Positions 45,871-52,420 of a DNA stretch of 64,000 nt are shown here, piece by piece. This stretch comes from Sporosarcina sp. FSL K6-1522 (GTDB lineage: Bacteria > Bacillota > Bacilli > Bacillales_A > Planococcaceae): assembly GCF_038622445.1 (NCBI RefSeq), contig NZ_CP152019.1, positions 3,632,501 through 3,696,500 on the forward strand. The letters run 5' to 3'. Position 1 is the stretch's first letter. The number at the start of each line of letters is the position of its first letter. Both the position numbers and the translations under genes were made by a program. The notes under the pieces were generated by a model, which did no database searches, was not told where the DNA came from, and was given only the letters and a program-made list of their open reading frames with translations.

Positions 45871-47639
45871 AATTTGAAAGTCAATACTGCATTCTTATTT
45901 TGCATAAAATCATCTAGTCCTTTAATAGTTCTATCATAGGGTAAATCAATACCATACTTTTCAACAATTTTCGTCAATACTGTATTCATATCTATCGTAT
46001 TTGTGGCACTTTTCAACTGCTGATTTATAAATTGGACTGCTAAGATTTGATTATTGAATTCTTCATAATCTATATCCGCAAGTTCAGCTGCATATCTAGA
46101 GATTTCGGCATGCACTTTTTGATAATACTCTATTTTATAGTCCGATTGAGTTTTCAATTTATTCACCCAGTCAACTAGTGTTTGCACCATCTTAGAATGA
46201 TCTAAAAAATAAAGTAGGCTAATACTCATTAATCCAGTAACTAGAGCACCCACAAATTTAGGTAACACATCTCCAATGATAGGGAGCTGTAAAGCAGGAA
46301 TTTTACTCATAGCTTCGGAAACAACCGTGCCTAGTATTACAGACGATGCTGTACAAATGATGACAGATACAGCTTTTAATACTTCCCCAAACGGGAGGTT
46401 ATTCGGATTAAACAATAAAATATTTACTGCCTCAACAATAGATGCCCATGATTCACGAATAATTTTCCCCACATTTTTCGCCGTTGTGAAAAATATGTTG
46501 GTAAGCGCTGTTACTAAAGAGGAAATTATGCCTGATAGCGCCCCATTAGAAAAACTTTGAATAACATCTTTATACACAGCTTTAACTCTAATAAAGGCTT
46601 TTTGTATAATTTCAACTAGCCCCTTGAAAAAGGCCCCTAATTCAAAGTTATCTTTTAGTTTAGCTACCAATTTAGGGACTTCCTCACGAATGCACATCCA
46701 GGCAGCTGCAAGAATTGTCCCCAATGCTTGTCTCATACCCATTTGCATACCTTTTTTATAACCCGCTGATAGTGTGTCATTGATAAATTTGCTACTACTA
46801 TAATATTTAGATGCAATTTCCCTCTCATAAGCGGCTCTAGCTTTTTTATCAGCAGCTTTCATTTTTTCAATATCTACAGACTCTAATTTCTCGAGTTTAT
46901 TTAATTTACCACGCTCTTTATCGGTTAACGAATCCTTCTTTCTCAACATCTGAATTTCTTGTTGACGTTGAATACGCGTGGAGTCTAATCTATCCGTGAA
47001 TTCATCGACTGAAAGAGCTTTTTTAGACCTATTTATGGACTGATCCGTATGATTTAGATTAGATTTTTTATTCGCTAATTCTACCCCATCTACGCCAGCT
47101 AAAACTCTTCCCGCATCTTCATGGATTTCCTTTGCCGAAATTGTGTGATCTAAGTCCATGTTAGAATTCCGCTTCATTCTTTTTCCACTATAAGCATCTA
47201 CTTGCGTTCCAGCTTTTTTACTAACAGAAGCTTCTTCATTCCGTTGCTTATAATCTTTATTAGTATGATATTTACCCGATACAGTCTTATCGTAACTACC
47301 TTTTACTCGGTCATATTCGGCTTCATTCTTTTTATTAGCATAGCCATCAAATTTCCTTTCCTTTTGCTGCCCATCATTAATACGTGCATTTTCTTTTTGA
47401 ATCTCACGAACGTTGTGTATAGTGTCTACATCACCACCATGCCGATCTTTAATTAACATAAAATCTAATCCAAAAGATGTAATTAGGCTCTTTACAACTA
47501 CTTCTTCATAATCATGGAATAGTTTCTTCAAAGAACCTTGAGAGTGATTGTCATTACTCAATTCATTGAGGTCCTTTAAAACATCATATGTTTCTATAGA
47601 AATAGTAATCCCCTCTTCAAAAATCAGATTTAATCTCAC
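45867..47639 (-). CDS. HNH-like motif plus membrane-helix protein of unknown function (cassette gene 2)
   Basis: I do not recognise this 590-residue protein as a named family. Residues 148-207 look like an HNH nuclease core: DAYSGKRM, then DLDHTISAKEIH with Asp164-His165, then NLNHTDQSINRSKK with Asn194, Asn203 and Lys206. A charged helical stretch (210-280) leads to four hydrophobic segments (about 303-320, 366-390, 421-445, 454-480) and a helical C-terminus. This suggests a nuclease-like head tied to the membrane. It starts at GTG, overlapping the regulator's stop (GTGA), and its base composition is more AT-rich than the neighbouring housekeeping genes. A defence effector is a reasonable hypothesis, untested. 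Confidence 0.8.
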   Translation of the reverse strand: MRLNLIFEEGITISIETYDVLKDLNELSNDNHSQGSLKKLFHDYEEVVVKSLITSFGLDFMLIKDRHGGDVDTIHNVREIQKENARINDGQQKERKFDGYANKKNEAEYDRVKGSYDKTVSGKYHTNKDYKQRNEEASVSKKAGTQVDAYSGKRMKRNSNMDLDHTISAKEIHEDAGRVLAGVDGVELANKKSNLNHTDQSINRSKKALSVDEFTDRLDSTRIQRQQEIQMLRKKDSLTDKERGKLNKLEKLESVDIEKMKAADKKARAAYEREIASKYYSSSKFINDTLSAGYKKGMQMGMRQALGTILAAAWMCIREEVPKLVAKLKDNFELGAFFKGLVEIIQKAFIRVKAVYKDVIQSFSNGALSGIISSLVTALTNIFFTTAKNVGKIIRESWASIVEAVNILLFNPNNLPFGEVLKAVSVIICTASSVILGTVVSEAMSKIPALQLPIIGDVLPKFVGALVTGLMSISLLYFLDHSKMVQTLVDWVNKLKTQSDYKIEYYQKVHAEISRYAAELADIDYEEFNNQILAVQFINQQLKSATNTIDMNTVLTKIVEKYGIDLPYDRTIKGLDDFMQNKNAVLTFKL

Positions 47640-48649
47640 CTTTTAAATTCTAACGCCAGTTTCTTCTGATTCCTATTTTCATATTTAACCGACATCCGAG
47701 TAACACTTTCCCCCATCTCCCGCCTCAACTCCTCAGGCCCCAAAACCTCCACAAATTCTCCCTGACTCAACAACCACATTTTAATCCCGTGTCCGTATAC
47801 TTCCGCTTCAAAAACAACAACATCACCGTCATCTTCTTTCGACACAATCCTTGCTGTCGGTAGGCGATCGAGTACGGCTTGTGGGGAGGGTCCTGTAAAA
47901 CGGAACGTAATGGTCATGAGTTCACCAGCGTGCATAAATTGGATGCGTTTGCGGAATTCACCTTCTTGGAATCGGTCGCTGTAAGGCAGTTCAAAGTGCT
48001 TGTCCATCACCGTACATGTAGTTATTCGATCTACCCGATAAATAGTAGGGAAATCGAGTTCTCTCGTCGTCTGATAAGCAATTAAGTAGAAATAATACTC
48101 TGAAAAAATTAGACCTACAGGTTTCAGTATGCGTTCAGCATCTTGTTCGTCGCGTTCCCGCTGATAACGTACCTTAATAAGTCGCTTTGTATGGACGGCT
48201 TTTGCCAATTCCCACAGCAACGGAATTAAGGATTTTTGATGCTGCAAGTCTACGTATAAATGCTTTTCGTTTAACATCAATTTCTTAATGAAATCCTGAT
48301 CGGCTAGTTGTGCCAAATCCGTTAGTTTGTTAATCAACCGATCCATATCGACTTTTGGAAATGCCCGAGATTCAATCAAAACTTTAACGATAGCTAGAAT
48401 TTCTTCATTTTGTAAATGGGGATTGTCGTCCATTTCTAGCTTATAGGCCTTTTCCTTGTGGTCATACTCAAGAAACTTGTTCGTTTTTGTCGTTTCAAGA
48501 TATTTGCGAATGCTTTCAATATCACGTTGAATGGTCTTTTCACTGACATGAAAAGCATCTGCTTCCGCTTTTTTCGTGAGCAGCTGTCCTTGTTGCAAAC
48601 GATCATACATCGATAAAACCCGATTCGTTTGATGCTGCTGTGCGTTCAT
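47636..48649 (-). CDS. WYL-domain transcriptional regulator (cassette gene 1)
   Basis: This regulator has a DeoR-like HTH at residues 6-55 (NRVLSMYDRLQQGQLLTKKAEADAFHVSEKTIQRDIESIRKYL), a WYL domain at about 157-211 (LIKVRYQ, EYYFYLIAYQ, YRVDRI) and a C-terminal WCX region. I chose the ATG at 48649 (MNAQQHQTNRV), 337 residues, with AGGTG upstream, over a GTG at 48715 that lacks a ribosome binding site. WYL regulators such as BrxR and CapW repress phage-defence operons. It is the first gene of the cassette, and an inverted repeat covers its predicted start point, suggesting autoregulation of all four genes. Confidence 0.92.
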   Translation of the reverse strand: MNAQQHQTNRVLSMYDRLQQGQLLTKKAEADAFHVSEKTIQRDIESIRKYLETTKTNKFLEYDHKEKAYKLEMDDNPHLQNEEILAIVKVLIESRAFPKVDMDRLINKLTDLAQLADQDFIKKLMLNEKHLYVDLQHQKSLIPLLWELAKAVHTKRLIKVRYQRERDEQDAERILKPVGLIFSEYYFYLIAYQTTRELDFPTIYRVDRITTCTVMDKHFELPYSDRFQEGEFRKRIQFMHAGELMTITFRFTGPSPQAVLDRLPTARIVSKEDDGDVVVFEAEVYGHGIKMWLLSQGEFVEVLGPEELRREMGESVTRMSVKYENRNQKKLALEFKR

Positions 48650-48766
48650 CTCCAACACCTGCACTTTTATTTGTTTATCCAAGAACACTAGTACATCTTC
48701 ATCATACCGATTCACTTGGACATATTATGTACTTCAAAAAAATTTGATTGTAAAAGATTCTTACTT

Positions 48767-48784
48767 ACGTGATAGCCTTCACGT
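48767..48784 (-). promoter_or_regulatory. Perfect inverted repeat over cassette start point: candidate WYL operator
   Basis: ACGTGA and TCACGT are exact 6-base inverted arms around a 6-base spacer. The dyad begins two bases downstream of the -10 element and covers the predicted transcription start, a classic repressor position. Confidence 0.65.
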
Positions 48785-48786
48785 TG

Positions 48787-48795
48787 ATTATAGCA
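48787..48795 (-). promoter_or_regulatory. Extended -10 promoter of the four-gene cassette
   Basis: TGCTATAAT on the minus strand is a perfect extended -10 (TATAAT at 48787-48792). No good -35 is present, which extended promoters tolerate. The start point would be near 48780. Confidence 0.7.
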
Positions 48796-48920
48796 TAAAA
48801 GTTAATTTGACCTAGCAAAAAAAATAGGTGAATAGCTCTAGTTGTTACCCACTTACAAGGAGTTTTCAGAAATTTGCGAAATTATTGTGTTGAAAATATG
48901 AATGGAGAGGCTAAGCGACG

Positions 48921-49081
48921 ATGTCTACAGGGGTAGTCAAGGAGAAGTTCAATGAAAAATAACGGCTAGACTCACCTGTTCTATCGGGTGGGTTTGGTGC
49001 GCACTTTTGTACTTGGAGTGTGGTGTCAGCAACTGGACATGATGCATTTGGTGTGACTCATGCTACCGGTGGATTCTGGTA
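48921..49081 (+). pseudogene. Possible relic of a small peptide gene
   Basis: From an ATG at 48921, with GGAGAGG ten bases upstream, the frame gives MSTGVVKEKFNEK, a TAA, and then 39 more codons in the same frame ending in a Gly/aromatic-rich stretch (CTWSVVSATGHDAFGV, HATGGFW). The tail looks peptide-like and the single in-frame stop suggests decay, but a frame of this length can arise by chance. Confidence 0.25.
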
Positions 49082-49121
49082 AGCGCTTTTCTAGTTTACA
49101 CAAATACTTAAAACAACACAA

Positions 49122-49146
49122 AAAAGCGAGCACAAGGCTCGCTTTT
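49122..49146 (-). terminator. Terminator after rpsO
   Basis: AAAAGCGAGC and GCTCGCTTTT form a 10-bp stem with a 5-base loop and a T-run on the minus strand. It separates rpsO from the cassette transcript. Confidence 0.92.
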
Positions 49147-49166
49147 CAGAGTCATCTTATTAACGA

Positions 49167-49436
49167 TTAACGGCGTAGGCCGAGTTTAGCAATAAGATCA
49201 CGGTAACGCTGAACTTCTGTTTCGCGTAGGTAGCGAAGCAGGCGACGACGCGTACCAATCATTTTCAAAAGTCCACGACGTGAGTGGTGGTCTTTCTTAT
49301 GAGTGCTAAGGTGTGCGTTCAGGTTGTTGATCTCTTCTGTAAGGATAGCGATCTGAATATCTGCAGATCCTGTATCCGTTTCGTGAATTTTAAATTCGTT
49401 GATCAATTCATGTTTACGTTCTTGTGTAATAGCCAT
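49167..49436 (-). CDS. rpsO: 30S ribosomal protein S15
   Basis: S15 is a primary 16S rRNA binder of the small-subunit platform. The full 89-residue sequence is present ([60 protein letters not shown]). I chose the ATG at 49436, preceded by a strong AGGAGGTG; the frame continues three codons into that site. It has its own promoter within the ribF-rpsO gap. Confidence 0.98.
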   Translation of the reverse strand: MAITQERKHELINEFKIHETDTGSADIQIAILTEEINNLNAHLSTHKKDHHSRRGLLKMIGTRRRLLRYLRETEVQRYRDLIAKLGLRR

Positions 49437-49532
49437 CCTTTTCACCTCCTAAATCAAAATATCCCCGATTCCCTCGCAAACGTTGGTGACTCGTTTTGCC
49501 AAGGAATGGTTCGTGCGCATTGGCACTTATTT

Positions 49533-49561
49533 ATAATACCATTGTTATTTTTGAAATGCAA
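49533..49561 (-). promoter_or_regulatory. Sigma-A promoter of rpsO
   Basis: TTGCAT (49556-49561), 17 bases and TATTAT (49533-49538), with a TG extension, lie about 100 bases before the rpsO start. The resulting leader is long enough for the S15 autoregulation known in other bacteria. Confidence 0.7.
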
Positions 49562-49570
49562 CAGTCACCC

Positions 49571-50509
49571 TCAGATCTCTAACAGCTCTTTTGCTTGTTG
49601 CTTATCTTTCACCATTTGTGCAATTAAATCATCTACCGAGTCGAATTTCTCTTCTTTTCGCAAATGCTTAATCCAATCAACGGCCACTTCTTTACCATAT
49701 AAATCACCGTCGAAGTCCATAACATTCACTTCAACGATAGGTGGAATACCCGACTCATGAAATGTAGGTTTCACACCGACACTGCACACGCCATCAAGCA
49801 TTTCACCATCCACTGTGAAGCGAACAGCATAGACACCATTAGCCGGTAACACGGTATCATCAGCCGGCTGAACATTGGCCGTCGGAAACCCGAGTAAACG
49901 CCCTCGTTTTTCGCCGTGCACAACGGTACCAACTGTCCGAAATGGTCGATCAAGTAGCAAAGCCGCCTCTTCAACATTTCCCTCTGCTAACAGCTGCCGA
50001 ATGCGTGTTGAGGCGACCTTTTCGCCATTATCCGTCACCTTATCGATAACAGTCGTTCCAAAAGTACCGCCTGACAAGGCAGCCATCTGTTCCATCGTTC
50101 CTGCCCCTTTTGAACCGAACGTAAAATCAAAGCCAGCCGTTACATGCTGAACGCCCAAGTCTTTGATAAAAATGTCCACGAATTTCTCCGGTGACAGGGA
50201 TGCAAGCGCCATGTCGAATGTGACAATAAATAACGTATCGATACCCATCGCCTCAAGCAATCTTGCTTTCTCTGGATATTGTGTAATGTAGCTAACCTTA
50301 TTTTTACCACCACCAAAAAGATGTGATGGATGTGGATCAAATGTCATAACTGCCGATCGGATGCCAAGTTCTTCCGCTTTCTTTTTCGCGCCGCCAATGA
50401 CAGCCTGATGCCCTTTATGCAAACCATCAAAAAATCCGATGGCAAGCGAATACTGTTCAACTGGTTCAATTTCAACATTTCCGGGATAATGCAATTTGTG
50501 TATCTTCAA
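49571..50509 (-). CDS. ribF: Bifunctional riboflavin kinase/FAD synthetase
   Basis: This 312-residue enzyme (RibC in B. subtilis) makes FMN and FAD from riboflavin. The N-terminal adenylyltransferase domain has GFFDGLHKGHQAVI and FDPHPSHLFGG; the C-terminal kinase domain has GEKRGRLLGFPTANV and NGVYAVRF. It lies 12 bases downstream of truB, as in other Bacillales. Confidence 0.97.
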   Translation of the reverse strand: MKIHKLHYPGNVEIEPVEQYSLAIGFFDGLHKGHQAVIGGAKKKAEELGIRSAVMTFDPHPSHLFGGGKNKVSYITQYPEKARLLEAMGIDTLFIVTFDMALASLSPEKFVDIFIKDLGVQHVTAGFDFTFGSKGAGTMEQMAALSGGTFGTTVIDKVTDNGEKVASTRIRQLLAEGNVEEAALLLDRPFRTVGTVVHGEKRGRLLGFPTANVQPADDTVLPANGVYAVRFTVDGEMLDGVCSVGVKPTFHESGIPPIVEVNVMDFDGDLYGKEVAVDWIKHLRKEEKFDSVDDLIAQMVKDKQQAKELLEI

Positions 50510-50521
50510 TATAATTCCCCC

Positions 50522-51433
50522 TTACATGTTCAACGGAAACATCTTTTCAGGCTTCATCAAACCAAGCTTGGAAGGATGTTTCTTATAGACAGCAATCGCT
50601 TTATTCGCTTTCGTAAAGACGATTGACTCTTCACTTTGAAGTAGCGGATGCTCTGGCAACACTTGACCATTCGCTACTTTTTCATATAAGTCGTCAGCAA
50701 TTTCAATGGATGGAAAATCCGTAAGCGCATCTTCAAGTGGACGCATAATTGCTGTAATTTCTCCCGCCTCTTGCAAAGCTCGCACTTCATCTAACGTCCG
50801 ACAATCGGCTTGTCTATATGTCCCTGAAGCTGTGCGGACAAGTGATGCCATATGTGCCGGATAGCCTAGCAGTTCACCAATTTGAACAGCCAGCGTACGA
50901 ATATATGTGCCCTTTCCACAAGCCACTCGAATGCGGAACGTTACCTCTTCACCTTCATACAATTGTACAGCATCAAGTAACTCGATTTCATGAATCATGA
51001 CTCTGCGCTCAGGGCGTTCGACTTCAATCCCTTTACGTGCATATTCGTAGAGTCTACGCCCATTGACCTTTACAGCTGAATACATCGGTGGGATCTGCAC
51101 GATTTCACCTGTCAATTGAGCAAGCGCTTCCTCAATCTGTTCTCTTGAAATCTGCTTCAACGATTCATCCGAAGCGACGACTTCACCATCTGCGTCTTCC
51201 GTTTCAGTCGCCTTTCCAATCGACACAACTGCCACGTATTCCTTACCAGAATCCGTCACATACTCCGCTACTTTGGTAGCCTGTCCAATACAAATCGGTA
51301 GCACACCTTCAACACTTGGATCCAGCGTCCCCGTATGTCCAACTTTTTTCGTGCCAAGAATTTTTCGCAATTTGAATACACAATCATGTGACGTCATGCC
51401 TTTTTCTTTCCAGAGAGGAAGTATTCCGTCCAT
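50522..51433 (-). CDS. truB: tRNA pseudouridine(55) synthase
   Basis: TruB makes pseudouridine 55 in the T-loop of tRNAs. The catalytic Asp is in GHTGTLDPSVEGVLPI, and the YEGEEVTFRIRVACGKGTYIRTLA segment and a C-terminal PUA-like region follow. I chose the ATG at 51433 (MDGILPLWK), with GGAGGAGG eight bases upstream, giving 303 residues; the frame runs eight codons further. Confidence 0.97.
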   Translation of the reverse strand: MDGILPLWKEKGMTSHDCVFKLRKILGTKKVGHTGTLDPSVEGVLPICIGQATKVAEYVTDSGKEYVAVVSIGKATETEDADGEVVASDESLKQISREQIEEALAQLTGEIVQIPPMYSAVKVNGRRLYEYARKGIEVERPERRVMIHEIELLDAVQLYEGEEVTFRIRVACGKGTYIRTLAVQIGELLGYPAHMASLVRTASGTYRQADCRTLDEVRALQEAGEITAIMRPLEDALTDFPSIEIADDLYEKVANGQVLPEHPLLQSEESIVFTKANKAIAVYKKHPSKLGLMKPEKMFPLNM

Positions 51434-51454
51434 TCGATTTGCCTCCTCCATTAT

Positions 51455-51476
51455 CAATTACGCCTCGGCGTAATTG
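51455..51476. repeat. Dispersed palindrome, CAATTACGCC/GGCGTAATTG
   Basis: Perfect 10-base arms around TC. It is the partner of the palindrome at 44117-44138, and in both places a GCTGAATnAAGTTAAA motif lies close by. Confidence 0.6.
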
Positions 51477-51585
51477 CGTCGGGAGTTTGAACTCCCTCTG
51501 ATTGAAATACCATTTAGCATTCATCCTACCACTTATAGCAATAAGTACTTCTGCTGAATCAAGTTAAACTTCTGGTTATATGTAA

Positions 51586-51634
51586 ACGGAGGGAGCCGGA
51601 AAGTCCTTGTGGACACCGACTCCCTCCGTTTTTC
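51586..51634. terminator. Strong hairpin between rbfA and truB
   Basis: ACGGAGGGAG and CTCCCTCCGT pair, with an inner CGG/CCG, and TTTTT follows on the plus strand. On the minus strand, the direction of transcription, the tail is weak, so it may not terminate the operon. Confidence 0.55.
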
Positions 51635-51638
51635 TTGC

Positions 51639-51762
51639 TGTCTAGCTTCGTGCGCCAGTGATTAGACGCCTACGCTTTTCTTAGTGTCTAGCTTCAGCGC
51701 CTAGGAGCTCGGGTCATAAGCTAGCTTATGCCTGACGCCCCTGACCAGGCGCTTCCGCTTTT
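51639..51762. repeat. Dispersed palindromic repeat, copy 5
   Basis: TGTCTAGCTTCAGCGCCTAG, GCATAAGC-type and CAGGCGCTTCCGCTTTTC blocks match the family; a partial second start TGTCTAGCTTCGTGCGCC precedes it. Confidence 0.8.
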
Positions 51763-51768
51763 CTTTGT

Positions 51769-52119
51769 TTAGTCATCCTGTCCGTCTTTGACCTGTCTGA
51801 GAAGCGAGTCGATTCGATTTCCGTAGGCAACGGATTCATCGATTTCGAACTTGATTTCAGGTGTGATTCGTAATCTGATTCGCTGGCCGATTTCTGTGCG
51901 AATAAATCCTTTCGCCTTGTTGAGCCCTTTCAGCGTATCTTCCTTTTCCGAATCTTTCCCAAGAACGGAGATAAAAATAGTTGCTTGTTGAAGATCACCG
52001 GTCACTTCGACATCAGTTACCGTTACGAAACCGATTCGTGGATCTTTCAATTTTTGACCGATGATTGCACCAAGTTCTTTCTTCATCTGCTCTGCGACAC
52101 GGTTAGCACGCATTGACAT
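51769..52119 (-). CDS. rbfA: Ribosome-binding factor A
   Basis: RbfA is a 116-residue KH-like factor that helps mature the 30S subunit and 16S rRNA 5' end. [50 protein letters not shown] is the conserved core. It follows ylxP in the infB cluster. Confidence 0.97.
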   Translation of the reverse strand: MSMRANRVAEQMKKELGAIIGQKLKDPRIGFVTVTDVEVTGDLQQATIFISVLGKDSEKEDTLKGLNKAKGFIRTEIGQRIRLRITPEIKFEIDESVAYGNRIDSLLRQVKDGQDD

Positions 52120-52141
52120 GGATAGTCACCCCGATTCCGTA

Positions 52142-52420
52142 TCAGTAATAATCGAGCGTAAACTCGGACATTTCCCATTCAGGATTCGATTCCAGAAAAC
52201 GAATTGCCCGTCTTACTTCACGCTCAGCTGCATCTTTCGATGAAGCTGTCGCAACGAGCGCAATTGTCGTTCGTTGCCATAAGTCTTGATGATCGATTTC
52301 CGCGATGGAGACGTTATACGCATTCTTCACTCGATCCGTCATTCGTTTCAATACAGACCGTTTGTCTTTCAAAGAAGCCGCCTCCGGAATGAAGAAACAA
52401 CATTCCGCGTATACGATCAT
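52142..52420 (-). CDS. ylxP: YlxP (DUF503) family protein
   Basis: This 92-residue conserved protein of unclear function is found between infB and rbfA in Bacillales. The DUF503 core is visible: [58 protein letters not shown] role in ribosome assembly is suggested only by context. Its start overlaps the infB stop by 4 bases. Confidence 0.93.
   Translation of the reverse strand: MIVYAECCFFIPEAASLKDKRSVLKRMTDRVKNAYNVSIAEIDHQDLWQRTTIALVATASSKDAAEREVRRAIRFLESNPEWEMSEFTLDYY

Larger units (their letters stand above)
48650..49166. other. Gene-free stretch between rpsO and the cassette
   Basis: It holds the cassette promoter and dyad (48767-48795), a second short palindrome ACATATTATGT (48720-48730), a possible relic small plus-strand gene (48921-49081) and the rpsO terminator (49122-49146). 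Nothing else coding is seen. Confidence 0.65.
51434..51768. other. Gene-free truB-rbfA gap filled with repeats
   Basis: It contains a palindrome (51455-51476), a dispersed motif (51553-51575), a strong hairpin (51586-51634) and a copy of the dispersed repeat (51639-51762). No coding sequence is seen. Such a repeat-rich gap is unusual inside the nusA-infB-ribF cluster. Confidence 0.7.

Noticed and set aside
48650..48715. GTG start adding 22 residues to the WYL regulator
   Set aside because: No ribosome binding site precedes it, and the extra residues come before the usual first residues of this family.
44260..49095. Target-site duplication flanking the cassette
   Set aside because: Only a 7-base TTTACAC match was found near the two ends, which is not better than chance.
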